A DNA stretch of 64,000 bases, from the NCBI RefSeq assembly GCF_034387475.1, contig NZ_JAXCIL010000001.1, positions 682,001 to 746,000 on the forward strand, given 5' to 3'. Position numbers and translations under genes: made by a program. Source of the DNA: Pseudomonas sp. Teo4 (GTDB lineage Bacteria > Pseudomonadota > Gammaproteobacteria > Pseudomonadales > Pseudomonadaceae). Below are positions 7,606 through 16,018 of the stretch, one piece after another; the stretch's first letter is position 1, and each line of letters opens with the position of its first letter. The notes below the pieces were generated by a model that saw only the letters and a program-made list of their open reading frames with translations, was not told the DNA's origin and did no database searches.

Positions 7606-8289
7606 GTGACAGTTCACAAGCCGCTGGATAAAGGCAACCTGAGCGAGCGGGTCTACAGCATCATCCGCACCGCATTGATGGACGGCCAGTACCAACCTGG
7701 GGACCGCCTGCGCATCAGTGCCCTGGCCGAAGAGTTCGGCGTGTCGATCACTCCGGTGCGCGAAGCGATCTTCCGCCTGGTCAGCGACCATGCGCTGGAC
7801 ATGAAAGCCGCCACCTCCATCTATGTCCCCGAACTGACCGTCAACCAGTTGCGCGAGATCCAGCTGATCCGCCACTTGCTTGAGGGCGAAGCTGCGGGCC
7901 TTGCGGCCGAGCGCATCTCCGAAGCCGAACTGGCCCACCTCGAAGAAGTGCAGGCTGCGTTCCAGGCGGCGGTCAGCGTCGACTACAAGAAGGCTTCGTT
8001 GCTCAACCGCGAGTTTCATTTCGGCCTGATCGCTGCGGCGCGCATGCCGGTGGTGTTCAAGACCCTGGAAAACATGTGGGTGATGATGGGGCCGCTGCTC
8101 AGCACCTTCCACGCCGAAGTGCCCAAGGCCGAACTGGCCAGCGCCAAGCACAAGCACTTCGAAGTGCTTGAGGCATTGCGCAAGCGCGACTCGGCCAAGG
8201 CCAAGGCTGCGTTGCAAGCCGACATCGCCTGGGGCGAGCTGATGCTGGAGTGGCTGGAGCGCAAGTCCATGGCGACGACCTCGGCTTGA
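7606..8289 (+). CDS. GntR family regulator, FCD (FadR C-terminal) subfamily
   Basis: The protein is 227 aa. A winged helix lies at about residues 12-70, with GDRLRISALAEEFGVS and the recognition helix SITPVREAIFRL. An all-helical FCD ligand and metal domain follows from about residue 78 to 215, with HLLEGEAAGLAAE, NREFHFGLIAAA and the KHFEVLEALRKRD helix. The GTG at 7606 was chosen for the AGAGAGAA ribosome site just ahead. An in-frame ATG at 7528 would place the coding start inside a probable operator. It is divergent from the aroE-like/SDR unit and is probably a substrate-responsive repressor of both catabolic units. Confidence 0.9.
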   Translation: MTVHKPLDKGNLSERVYSIIRTALMDGQYQPGDRLRISALAEEFGVSITPVREAIFRLVSDHALDMKAATSIYVPELTVNQLREIQLIRHLLEGEAAGLAAERISEAELAHLEEVQAAFQAAVSVDYKKASLLNREFHFGLIAAARMPVVFKTLENMWVMMGPLLSTFHAEVPKAELASAKHKHFEVLEALRKRDSAKAKAALQADIAWGELMLEWLERKSMATTSA

Positions 8290-8293
8290 GTGT

Positions 8294-9502
8294 TCACACG
8301 CTCGGCGCGACGCTGGCCGATACCGGGTGCCGGGCACGCCACACCAGCCAGGCCAGCGGCAGGTGCACCAGCACGGCGGCGACCACCCCGGCCCATGGGG
8401 TAAGGGCCAGTTGCCCATGGGTGACCAGGTAGCTGCCCGCCGTCTCGCCCAGGGTGATTCCCAGGTTGAAGGCCGAAATGTTCAGGCCTGATGCGAAGTC
8501 GACGGCCCTTGGGGCATAGCGCCCGGCGGTGTCGAGCATGCCGGCCTGGAAGCCTGGGGTCATGCCGAAGGCCAGCACGCCCCAGATGAACAGCAGCACC
8601 ACCATCGCTATCGGGGATGTCAGCGACAGCCCCAGCAGCACCAATGTCGCGGCCAGCAGCACGAACAGCAGGCGCAGTGCACGTTGCCAGCCCATGCGGT
8701 CGGCCAGACGCCCACCAGCCAGGTTACCGAGCAGCGTGGCCAGGCCGAACACCACCAGCAGGCTGCTGGCCGTGGCCGAGGAGAAACCGGTGATGTCGGT
8801 GAGGATCGGGGTGATGAAGGTGAAGGCGGCGAAACTTGCGCCGAACCCGAGAATGGTCACCAGCATCATCGACCAGATGGCCGGTTGCCCCAATGCAGCC
8901 AGTTGCGTGCGAATGTTGCCCGCTTCACCGCTTTGCAGTGCAGGCAGCCAGAACAGGGTCGCCAGCAAGGCCAGGGCGCTGAGGGCGGCCACGGCGTAGA
9001 ACGGCAGGCGCCAGCCAAGGGCATTGCCGAGGAAGCTGCCCAGCGGTACGCCGATCACCATGGCCAGGGTCAACCCCGCGAACATGATGGCGATGGCCTT
9101 GCTGGCTTGGCCCCTGGGGGCCAGGCTGGCTGCCACCGTGGCGCCGATAGCGAAGAAACTGCCGTGGGCGACGGCGGTAATCAGACGGCCCACCAGCAAG
9201 GTGGTGTAGTCGCTGGACAGTGCCGAGAGCAGGTTGCCGGCCAGAAACACCGCGACCAGCCCAAGCAACACCGGCTTGCGTGGCAGGCGCCCCAGCAGCA
9301 GGACGATGAACGGGGTGAAGATCGCCAGTGCCAGGGCGTACAGGCCGACCAGGCCGCCAGCAGTGGCCAGGCTCACGCCAAGGTCGCTGGAAATCGACGG
9401 CAGGATGCCGACCACGATGAACTCGGCCACGCCGATGGCGAAGGCCGTCAGAGCCAGCACGTAGATCCCAGGATGGATACGTGTGGAGGTGGGGGTAGTC
9501 AT
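8294..9502 (-). CDS. MFS transporter, DHA1 drug/sugar efflux type
   Basis: The protein is about 402 aa with 12 hydrophobic segments. It resembles the AraJ/PbuE/YdhP-like exporters of the DHA1 family, with TAFAIGVAEFIVVGILP in helix 1, PFIVLLLGRLPRKPV in the 2-3 loop and FFAIGATVAASLAP in helix 4. The start at 9502 (MTTPTSTRIHP) is preferred over an upstream ATG at 9580, which would extend into the operator region. It is divergent from a LysR gene that probably controls it. It converges with the GntR gene, with stop codons 5 bp apart. The substrate is unknown. Confidence 0.88.
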   Translation of the reverse strand: MTTPTSTRIHPGIYVLALTAFAIGVAEFIVVGILPSISSDLGVSLATAGGLVGLYALALAIFTPFIVLLLGRLPRKPVLLGLVAVFLAGNLLSALSSDYTTLLVGRLITAVAHGSFFAIGATVAASLAPRGQASKAIAIMFAGLTLAMVIGVPLGSFLGNALGWRLPFYAVAALSALALLATLFWLPALQSGEAGNIRTQLAALGQPAIWSMMLVTILGFGASFAAFTFITPILTDITGFSSATASSLLVVFGLATLLGNLAGGRLADRMGWQRALRLLFVLLAATLVLLGLSLTSPIAMVVLLFIWGVLAFGMTPGFQAGMLDTAGRYAPRAVDFASGLNISAFNLGITLGETAGSYLVTHGQLALTPWAGVVAAVLVHLPLAWLVWRARHPVSASVAPSV

Positions 9503-9572
9503 GAACAGACGCTCGCAAGGTGAAAGATGAAGCAGACGATACGAGCTCGCTGGCTTGTGATGTAGACTTGTG

Positions 9573-9595
9573 CAATTCAAACCAGCTGTGAATTG
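9573..9595. promoter_or_regulatory. inverted repeat between MFS and LysR genes, candidate LysR site
   Basis: CAATTCA and TGAATTG form a 7-bp inverted repeat with a 9-bp spacer. It lies in the 98-bp gap between the divergent MFS (start 9502) and lysR (start 9601) genes. LysR proteins bind T-N11-A type dyads in such positions. It lies so close to the lysR start that binding would also repress lysR. Confidence 0.6.
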
Positions 9596-9600
9596 AGGTC

Positions 9601-10527
9601 ATGCAAAGCCGAATCAAGGACATCAACCGCTCGGGCGAGATGGAGGTGTTTGCCGAAGTGGTGGCCGCCAGCACGTTCTCGGAAGCGGCACGGCGCCTGG
9701 ACATGACGCCCTCGGCGGTCAGCAAGCTGATCGCCCGCCTCGAACAGCGCCTTGGCGCACGCCTGCTGCACCGCACCACGCGGCGCCTGGAACTGACCGC
9801 CGAAGGCGAACGCTTTCATGCCGAATGCCTGCGTATTCTTGAACAGATCGACAACGCCGAACGCGACGTGGCCAATGCCGCCTGTCCCAGCGGCGTCATC
9901 CATATCAACAGCAACCTGCCGTTTGGCCTGCACTGCCTGGCGCCGTTGATTCCCCAGTTCCTCGAGGCCTACCCGCAAATCACCCTGAACCTTGAACTGA
10001 CCGACACGGTGGTCGACCTGCTGGAGCGTCGCGCCGATATCGCCATTCGCTCGGGCCCGTTGAAAGCCTCGCGCCTGGTGCAGCGCCACCTGGGCCGTAG
10101 CCGCTTGCGTACGGTCGCCTCGCCGGCCTATTTGGCGCGCCATGGGAAGCCATGCACACCTGCAGAGTTGGCCGGCCACAACCGGCTCGGTTTTGGTTTT
10201 CATCGTCACTCCCAGGCCTGGGTCTACCGCGATGAGCAGGGGCAGCGGGTGGAGGTCGAACCACAAGGCAACCTGCTGGTGCACGACGGTGAGAGCATGC
10301 GTCAGCTATGCCTGGGAGGGGCAGGGATCGCGCGTCTGGCCAACTTCCACGTGGGCGCCGATATCGACGCCGGGCAGTTGGTGCCGTTGCTGGACGGCTT
10401 TGAAAGCGACGAGCAGGAAGATGTGCTGCACGCCGTGTTCATTGGGCCGGGCCGCCAGTTGCCGCAGCGGGTGAGGGTGTTCATCGACTTTCTGGTCGAG
10501 CGTCTGGACACACGCTATTTCAGTTGA
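9601..10527 (+). CDS. LysR family transcriptional regulator
   Basis: The protein is 308 aa. The N-terminal winged helix is at about residues 10-70 (SFSEAARRLDMTPSAVSK-like, here TFSEAARRLDMTPSAV), followed by LLHRTTRRLELTAEGE. The substrate-binding domain runs from about residue 95 to 300 (LELTDTVVDLLERRADIAIR). This places it in the CrgA/AaeR-like subgroup that often controls an adjacent exporter. It is transcribed away from the MFS gene and followed by the TPP riboswitch. Confidence 0.92.
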   Translation: MQSRIKDINRSGEMEVFAEVVAASTFSEAARRLDMTPSAVSKLIARLEQRLGARLLHRTTRRLELTAEGERFHAECLRILEQIDNAERDVANAACPSGVIHINSNLPFGLHCLAPLIPQFLEAYPQITLNLELTDTVVDLLERRADIAIRSGPLKASRLVQRHLGRSRLRTVASPAYLARHGKPCTPAELAGHNRLGFGFHRHSQAWVYRDEQGQRVEVEPQGNLLVHDGESMRQLCLGGAGIARLANFHVGADIDAGQLVPLLDGFESDEQEDVLHAVFIGPGRQLPQRVRVFIDFLVERLDTRYFS

Positions 10528-10557
10528 TGCAGGCGCAGCCCCTGCTGTATACATGAC

Positions 10558-10648
10558 GCCACCAAGGGGAGCCCGGCAACGGGCTGAGAAACCGCTGGCG
10601 CGGTGACCCTTCGAACCTGATCCGGATCATGCCGGCGAAGGGATGGGA
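10558..10648 (+). ncRNA. TPP riboswitch (THI element)
   Basis: The conserved core elements are present in order: GGGGAGCCC, GGGCTGAGA, ACCCTTCGAACCTGATC, CGGATCATGCCGGCGAAGGGA. The P2 arm (GCCC/GGGC), the J2/3 CTGAGA and the P4/P5 CTGATCCGGATCATGCCGGCG match the THI element. A short P1 closes with CCA/TGG. It lies about 91 bp ahead of the first tenA start. TPP binding probably lowers expression of the tenA pair, most likely at translation initiation as in other Proteobacteria; the mechanism is inferred. Confidence 0.95.
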
Positions 10649-10738
10649 CTGCCGACCTACCTTTTTGCCGGCCTCACTGCGAGGCCAGTCCATGCATCAC
10701 CTCAACGGTCTCGCTGTCAGCCTAGAAAGGACAGCACC

Positions 10739-11386
10739 ATGACCGAACGCTTCAACGCCACCCTGCGCCGCCAGAGCGAGCCGACCTGGTCCGCCGCCGT
10801 TGGCCACCGCTTCGTCACCCAATTGTGCGACGGCAGCCTGCCGGACCCGGTGATGGTCCGCTACCTGGTGCAGGACCACCGCTTCCTCGACAGCTTCCTG
10901 ACCTTGCTCGGTGCCGCCATCGCCACTGCCGACACCTTCGAAGCGCGCCTGCGGTTCGGGCGTTTCGCCGGCATGATCAGCAGCGATGAAAACACCTATT
11001 TCCTGCGCGCTTTCGAAGCCCTGGACGTCAGCCCCGAGCAGCGCCAGGCGCCGCCCGACACCGTGCCCACCGCAGGCTTCAAGGCGATCATGCGCGAAGC
11101 CGCCGCCACCCGTTCGTACGCCGCCGCGCTGGCGGTGCTCAATGTCGCCGAAGGCCTGTACCTGGACTGGGCGCTCAAGGCACCCAAGCCGCTGCCAGCC
11201 AACTTCGTCCATGCCGAGTGGATCACCCTGCACGACAACCCAGCGTTCAGTGACTTTGTCGCTTTCCTGCAAGCCGAACTGGACCGGGTCGGCCCGCAGG
11301 AGGCAGCGCTGGCCACCGATTTCTACCTGCGCACCGTCGCGCTGGAGCTGGCCTTCTTCGAGGCCGTGTATGAGGAACAACAATGA
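10739..11386 (+). CDS. tenA: TenA family protein, glutamate (TenA_E) type
   Basis: The protein is 215 aa and belongs to the TenA/thiaminase II fold. The conserved aspartate D46 is in YLVQDHRFLDSF. The active-site cysteine of TenA_C proteins is absent, and E138 in LNVAEGLYLDWA matches the TenA_E subclass. TenA_E enzymes salvage thiamine breakdown products, probably hydrolysing formylaminopyrimidine species. The ATG at 10739 has AAAGGAC upstream; a longer frame from 10643 would start inside the riboswitch. It overlaps the second tenA by 4 bp (ATGA), so the two are translationally coupled. Confidence 0.9.
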   Translation: MTERFNATLRRQSEPTWSAAVGHRFVTQLCDGSLPDPVMVRYLVQDHRFLDSFLTLLGAAIATADTFEARLRFGRFAGMISSDENTYFLRAFEALDVSPEQRQAPPDTVPTAGFKAIMREAAATRSYAAALAVLNVAEGLYLDWALKAPKPLPANFVHAEWITLHDNPAFSDFVAFLQAELDRVGPQEAALATDFYLRTVALELAFFEAVYEEQQ

Positions 11387-12051
11387 GTCTGGATATCTTC
11401 GACCGCCTCAAGGCAGCCGCGCTGCCTGAGTGGAACAGCTACGTCGACCACGCCTTCGTACGTCAGATGGGCGAGGGCACCCTGTCGGAAAGCGCCTTCC
11501 GTACCTACCTGGTGCAGGACTACCTGTTCCTCATCCAGTTCGCCCGCGCCTGGGCGCTGGCCGCTTATAAAAGCCGTCGACCCAGCGATATTCGCGCTGC
11601 CCAGGCCGGGTTGGCGGCGATTCTCGATGAAACCGACCTGCATGTGCGCCTGTGCGCCCGCTGGGGCCTGAGCCAGGCCGACATCGAAGCGGCACCGGAG
11701 CACCAGGCGACGGTGGCCTACACCCGTTTCGTGCTGGACTGCGGTGCGGCGGGCGACCTGCTCGACCTGCACGTGGCGCTGGCGCCCTGCGTGATTGGTT
11801 ATGCGGAAATCGGCAGCCGGTTGGCCGGCGGCATCAGCGACATGGCCAACCACCCGTACCGTGAGTGGATTGGCGAGTACGCGGGTGAGGGGTATCAGGG
11901 GGTGGCGCAGGCGGCGCGCAAACACCTGGACGAGCTGGCTGCACGCAGCATGACCGAGCAGCGTTTCACGGAGCTGGCGGCGATCTTTGCCCAGGCTTCG
12001 CGGTTGGAAGCGGACTTCTGGCAGATGGGGCTGGACGGCGCTGCCAAGTAG
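11383..12051 (+). CDS. tenA: TenA family aminopyrimidine aminohydrolase, cysteine (TenA_C) type
   Basis: The protein is 222 aa. D46 in YLVQDYLFLIQFARAW and the catalytic C136 in LAPCVIGYAEIG are both present, as in Bacillus TenA (C135). The enzyme converts 4-amino-5-aminomethyl-2-methylpyrimidine to the hydroxymethyl form (HMP) for thiamine salvage. It starts inside the end of the TenA_E gene, under the same riboswitch. The two proteins may act in sequence, with the E type releasing aminomethylpyrimidine and the C type deaminating it; this is known for related pairs but inferred here. Confidence 0.93.
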   Translation: MSLDIFDRLKAAALPEWNSYVDHAFVRQMGEGTLSESAFRTYLVQDYLFLIQFARAWALAAYKSRRPSDIRAAQAGLAAILDETDLHVRLCARWGLSQADIEAAPEHQATVAYTRFVLDCGAAGDLLDLHVALAPCVIGYAEIGSRLAGGISDMANHPYREWIGEYAGEGYQGVAQAARKHLDELAARSMTEQRFTELAAIFAQASRLEADFWQMGLDGAAK

Positions 12052-12074
12052 CGGTTAATGCCGACTGTTACCTT

Positions 12075-12172
12075 GTGGGAGCTGGCGAAGCCGGCGATGG
12101 GCTGCTTGGCAGCCCCATTACATACTCATGCGAGGGCTGCGCCCTCGTTTCGCAGGCTTCGCCAGCTCCCAC
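12075..12172. repeat. REP/REPIN hairpin between convergent genes
   Basis: GTGGGAGCTGGCGAAGCC and GGCTTCGCCAGCTCCCAC are perfect arms. The loop holds a further stem (GAGGGC-TGC-GCCCTC). It fills the 136-bp gap between the convergent tenA and soxG ends and may serve as a bidirectional terminator or mRNA stabiliser. Confidence 0.85.
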
Positions 12173-12187
12173 GAAACCCTGGCTATA

Positions 12188-12799
12188 TCAAGCCAGGCCA
12201 GCCAGCGTATCCACAGCCACCATCCCCCCGTCAAATTCATCCATGGCATCAAGCATGGCGCCGCTGAAGTAAGCCAGCGATGCCCGGTCGAACAGGATGT
12301 GCAACGCCGGCAGCGTCGCACTGCCCACATTGACCACGATCACGTTGATCCGCGCTGCCGAAGTCTGCGCCACGGCCCCGACCGGAAACGCTTCGGCGCG
12401 CAGGTCGACACCACACAGCTTGGCCATTACCGCGCTGCCCTGGTGCCCAGACAGTTGCAACCAGGCATGGCTATCCTGGCGCGGCAGCAGGTAGTTGCGC
12501 TGACCATCCTGGGTCCATTCGGCTTCCTCGGTGGCAACCCGCTTGCCCTGGTCAGCCAGGCTGCCAAGCAACAGGTACTCGCTTTGCGACAGCCGCGCGA
12601 CCCATCCCCCGTCGTCCTGACGCAGGGCTTGGTTCGGCCGTTCGGGCAGGCGATAGCCCCGTGCTTGCAGGTAGGCTGCGCTGTCACCACCGCGAAACCC
12701 CACCCGTGGCAGGTCGGTCAGGTCGGTCAGCGCGCAGGTATTGAGCAGCACGGCCTGCGGGCTGCGTTCGATCAAGGCTTCGGCATTAAGGCTGGACAT
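12188..12799 (-). CDS. soxG: heterotetrameric sarcosine oxidase-like, gamma subunit
   Basis: The protein is 203 aa and resembles SoxG/GcvT-like gamma subunits, with PRVGFRGGDSAAYLQARGYRLP near residues 32-53 and LSQSEYLLLG at about residue 70. It is the last gene of the purU-folD-soxBDAG operon, 3 bp after soxA. Gamma subunits have no cofactor of their own and stabilise the complex. The assignment rests mostly on position and weak family resemblance. Confidence 0.8.
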   Translation of the reverse strand: MSSLNAEALIERSPQAVLLNTCALTDLTDLPRVGFRGGDSAAYLQARGYRLPERPNQALRQDDGGWVARLSQSEYLLLGSLADQGKRVATEEAEWTQDGQRNYLLPRQDSHAWLQLSGHQGSAVMAKLCGVDLRAEAFPVGAVAQTSAARINVIVVNVGSATLPALHILFDRASLAYFSGAMLDAMDEFDGGMVAVDTLAGLA

Positions 12800-12802
12800 G
12801 GC

Positions 12803-15706
12803 TCAGAGCTCCTGGCGCTGGTTGTCGGGGTCGAAGAAGGGCAGTTGCACCACCTGGGCATTGACCATCACGCCGCCCTCCACGCGGATCGGGATGTGCA
12901 TGCCAGGGGTGGCCTGGTGCGCGCCAGCGTAAGCCAGGCCGATGATCTGCCCCAGGGTCTGGGAGTATTCGCAGGAGGTGACGTTGCCGCTGATGTCCGG
13001 CCCGTCCAGCACCAGGTGGCCTTCCAGCGGTTGGGGGCTGCCTTGGGGCAGGGTGAAGCCGACCAATTTGCGCTTGAGTGGCTGCGCTTCGAGAATTTCG
13101 ATGGAGCGTTTGCCGACGAAGAACGGCTTCTTGCGGCCAATCGCCCATTGCATGTCGATCTCGGCCGGGTGGGTCATGCCGTCGGTGTCCTGGCTGATGA
13201 TCACATGGCCTTTTTCCAGGCGCAGCAGGCGTTGGGTCTCGACACCGAACGGGCGAATGCCCAGCCCCGCGCCGGCCTGCATCAAGGCGTCCCACAGGCG
13301 TTCGGCATGGCGGGCCGGGACGTGTACCTCGTAGCCCAGCTCACCGACGAAACCGACCCGCAGGATGCGCGCCGGGATGCCGGCCACCGTGCCCAGGCGC
13401 ACGCCCAGGTAAGGGAAGGCCTCGGCCGACAGCTCGACGTCGTCGCACACTTTGGCCAGCACCTGGCGCGACAGCGGGCCGGCCAGGTTCACCGCGGCCA
13501 GCGCGGCGGTGACGTTGGTGATGTCCACGTCCAGGCGCCATTGCGCGTTCCACTTGAGCATCTGCTGATAGATACGGTCCACGCCGCTGGTGGTGGCGGT
13601 GACGTAGAAGTGCTGGTCGGCCAGGCGCGCACACACGCCATCGTCGATCACTACGCCGTGTTCGTTGGTCATCAGTGCATAACGGGTACGGCCGACAGGC
13701 AGCTTGGCAAAGCCGAAGGTATAGAGCCGTTCGAGCAGCTCGGCAGCGTCGGGGCCGCGCACATCCAGGCCGCCAAGGGTGGATACGTCGATCAGGCCGA
13801 CCTTCTCGCGCACGTGGCGGGCTTCTGCCTGCATGCAGTGCTCACGTTGCTCCGGCTTGCCGTAGTACGCCGGGCGCTGCCAGATACCGGCGGGCATCAT
13901 CTTCGCCCCGGCTTCCAGGTGGCGGCGGTGCATGGGCGTCTGGCGGTAGGGGTCGAAGGCGCGGCCTGCAACGTGGGCCAGCTTTTCCGCCTGGAAGGGG
14001 GGGCGAGCCGTGGTCACGCCGGTTTCGCTGATGCTGCGGCCCGTGGCCTGGGCCACCAGACGGGCGGTGGGCAGCGCCGAGTGGCGGCCTTGGGACGGGC
14101 CCATGCCGACCGTGGAGAAACGCTTGACCAGCTGTACATCGCGGTAGCCGCTGCGGGTCGCGTTGACGATGTCACGCACTTGCAGGTCTTCGTCGAAGTC
14201 GACGAAATCCTTGCCCTTGGGGTGAGGGAAGATCGGCCACGGGAAGTTGACCTTGGCCTCGGCGACGAAGGCCGGCAGCACTGGGGCTGGCAGGCCCAGC
14301 GCGGCCAGGGCCTCGGCGGCGCCGCGGGAGGCATCGGTCAGCACGTTGTCCAGATGATGACGGCCATTCACCGAGCCTGCGATATCCAATCCAGCTGGCA
14401 GCTGGCTGATGGCGAACTCGTCACGGTTCACGTCATAGGCCAGCTTGCCGCCGGCCTGGCACAGCAACTGGTACACCGGCATGTAGCCCGCCGACATGCA
14501 CAACAGGTCGCACGACAGACGCAGGCCGTGGTCGCCCACTTTGCCCTGGCCGATGATGGGGCGAATGTCCACGCCGCTGACATGGCGCATGCCGGCTTCG
14601 TGCAGCGCTTCGTATACCGTGCTGCCTAGGTGCACGGGGATATCGCGGCGCTTGAGTTCGGCCGCCAGCGCGGCATCGGCGGGGGCGGCGCGCATGTCCA
14701 CCAGGGCGGCGACGGCCACGCCTTGCTCCTGCAGGTCGAGGGCGGCCAGGTAGCCATCGTCGTGGCCAGTGAGGATCACCGCACGCTGGCCCGGCTTGAC
14801 CGCGTAGAGCTTCATCAGCCGTTGGGCCGCACTGGTCAGCATCACCCCGGGCAGGTCATTGTTGCGGAACACCACCGGCTGGTCGAACGAGCCTGCGGCC
14901 ACCAGGCAACGGGTGGCGCGCACCTTGTACATGCGCTTGTGCTGGATCACCGGCAGGTAGTGGTCGGTGAACCAACCGTTGCAAGTGGCTTCCAACAGCA
15001 CCTGAATGTTCGGGTGGCCTTCGACCGCGGCCAGCAGCTCCCGGCGCAGGTTGGCGGCACGGGTGCCGGCGATGTCGAAACGGGCATAGGTGAGCGAGCC
15101 GCCGAGCACCGGTTGCTGCTCGATCAACAGCACCTTGGCCCCGGCGTTGGCGGCGTCCAGCGCAGCACGGAGCCCGGCCGGGCCGCCGCCGATGACGGCG
15201 ACGTCGACGAATAGGTATGCCTTGTCGTAGTACTGCGGCCTGAAGCTCTGGTCGAGCACGCCGAGCCCGGCCTTCTTGCGAATCAGCGGCTCCCAGACTT
15301 TCCACATGCCTTTGGGCTTGTAGAACGAACGGTAGTAGAAGCCCACCGGCATGAAGCGCGAGAACTTGCCAAGGTAGGCATCGCGGTCGTTGTCCAGGCT
15401 GCCATTGAAGTTCTGGCCTTCGACCACCTGGCCATCCTGGGCGGCTTGCATGTCGGCCAGCACATTGGGCTCGTCGGGCAGTTGCACCAGGGTGTTGGCG
15501 TCCTGTCCGGCCAGGCTCAGCGGGCCGCGCGGGCGGTGGTACTTGAACGAGCGCGACAGCAGCCAGCGGCCGTTGCCGAGCAGGGCGCTGGCGATGCTGT
15601 CGCCGGCAAAGCCCGGGTAGGTCTGGCCGTCGAAGGTAAAGCGCAGGGGCCGCTCGCGGTCGATCAGCAGGCCCATGGGCGCGGGGAGGCGAGTGAGGCT
15701 GTTCAT
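12803..15706 (-). CDS. soxA: heterotetrameric sarcosine oxidase-like, alpha subunit
   Basis: The protein is 967 aa. The N-terminal part has a 2Fe-2S-ferredoxin-like fold without cluster cysteines (FTFDGQTYPGFAGDSIASALL). A dinucleotide-binding domain follows at about residue 175 (VAVIGGGPAGLRAALDAANAG), then NAD- and linker regions. A C-terminal GcvT/aminomethyltransferase half starts at about residue 580 and binds tetrahydrofolate. The THF half captures the methyl carbon released by the beta subunit as methylene-THF. The ATG at 15706 overlaps soxD by 4 bp; a longer open frame to 15901 would run through soxD and is rejected. The true N-methyl substrate is uncertain. Confidence 0.9.
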   Translation of the reverse strand: MNSLTRLPAPMGLLIDRERPLRFTFDGQTYPGFAGDSIASALLGNGRWLLSRSFKYHRPRGPLSLAGQDANTLVQLPDEPNVLADMQAAQDGQVVEGQNFNGSLDNDRDAYLGKFSRFMPVGFYYRSFYKPKGMWKVWEPLIRKKAGLGVLDQSFRPQYYDKAYLFVDVAVIGGGPAGLRAALDAANAGAKVLLIEQQPVLGGSLTYARFDIAGTRAANLRRELLAAVEGHPNIQVLLEATCNGWFTDHYLPVIQHKRMYKVRATRCLVAAGSFDQPVVFRNNDLPGVMLTSAAQRLMKLYAVKPGQRAVILTGHDDGYLAALDLQEQGVAVAALVDMRAAPADAALAAELKRRDIPVHLGSTVYEALHEAGMRHVSGVDIRPIIGQGKVGDHGLRLSCDLLCMSAGYMPVYQLLCQAGGKLAYDVNRDEFAISQLPAGLDIAGSVNGRHHLDNVLTDASRGAAEALAALGLPAPVLPAFVAEAKVNFPWPIFPHPKGKDFVDFDEDLQVRDIVNATRSGYRDVQLVKRFSTVGMGPSQGRHSALPTARLVAQATGRSISETGVTTARPPFQAEKLAHVAGRAFDPYRQTPMHRRHLEAGAKMMPAGIWQRPAYYGKPEQREHCMQAEARHVREKVGLIDVSTLGGLDVRGPDAAELLERLYTFGFAKLPVGRTRYALMTNEHGVVIDDGVCARLADQHFYVTATTSGVDRIYQQMLKWNAQWRLDVDITNVTAALAAVNLAGPLSRQVLAKVCDDVELSAEAFPYLGVRLGTVAGIPARILRVGFVGELGYEVHVPARHAERLWDALMQAGAGLGIRPFGVETQRLLRLEKGHVIISQDTDGMTHPAEIDMQWAIGRKKPFFVGKRSIEILEAQPLKRKLVGFTLPQGSPQPLEGHLVLDGPDISGNVTSCEYSQTLGQIIGLAYAGAHQATPGMHIPIRVEGGVMVNAQVVQLPFFDPDNQRQEL

Positions 15707-16008
15707 CCTGCGATCTCCGGGGTGGCGGTGGGGGCGAAGTCGATGCGGCGGTCGAACACTTCTTTGGGGTCGAAGGTGCGCAGTACCTGGTCGCTGACGG
15801 TGTGGCGCTCGGCCAGGAACCAGTAGCTGGAGGCGTTGTGCAGCCACCACTCGACCACCACCCCGGCATGGTTGTCGCTGTTGAACACGTAGTCGGCCCA
15901 TTCGGCGTCGCTGCAGTTGCGCGGGTCGGGCATGTGCTTGAACTCGCCGCCGTAGGTGAATTCGCTGATGTTGCGCGGGCCGTTCAAGGGGCAGGTCAGG
16001 ATCTTCAT
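15703..16008 (-). CDS. soxD: heterotetrameric sarcosine oxidase-like, delta subunit with degraded zinc site
   Basis: The protein is 101 aa. SoxD normally binds zinc through an N-terminal CxxC and an HxxxC further on. Here C6 is kept but the second cysteine is N9 (TCPLNGPRN). H57 is kept but the last ligand is S61 (LHNASSYWF). The rest of the SoxD pattern is present (EWADYVFNSDNHAG, VLRTFDPKEVFD). It lies between soxB (10 bp gap) and soxA (4 bp overlap). The loss suggests a divergent tetrameric demethylase rather than a textbook sarcosine oxidase. Confidence 0.88.
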   Translation of the reverse strand: MKILTCPLNGPRNISEFTYGGEFKHMPDPRNCSDAEWADYVFNSDNHAGVVVEWWLHNASSYWFLAERHTVSDQVLRTFDPKEVFDRRIDFAPTATPEIAG

Positions 16009-16018
16009 CGTCTCGCTC

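Noticed and set aside
12128..14629. 833-aa open frame on the plus strand opposite soxA and soxG
   Set aside because: It is antisense to well-supported sox genes, has a His/Gln/Gly/Arg-rich composition typical of reversed high-GC genes, and shows no domain.
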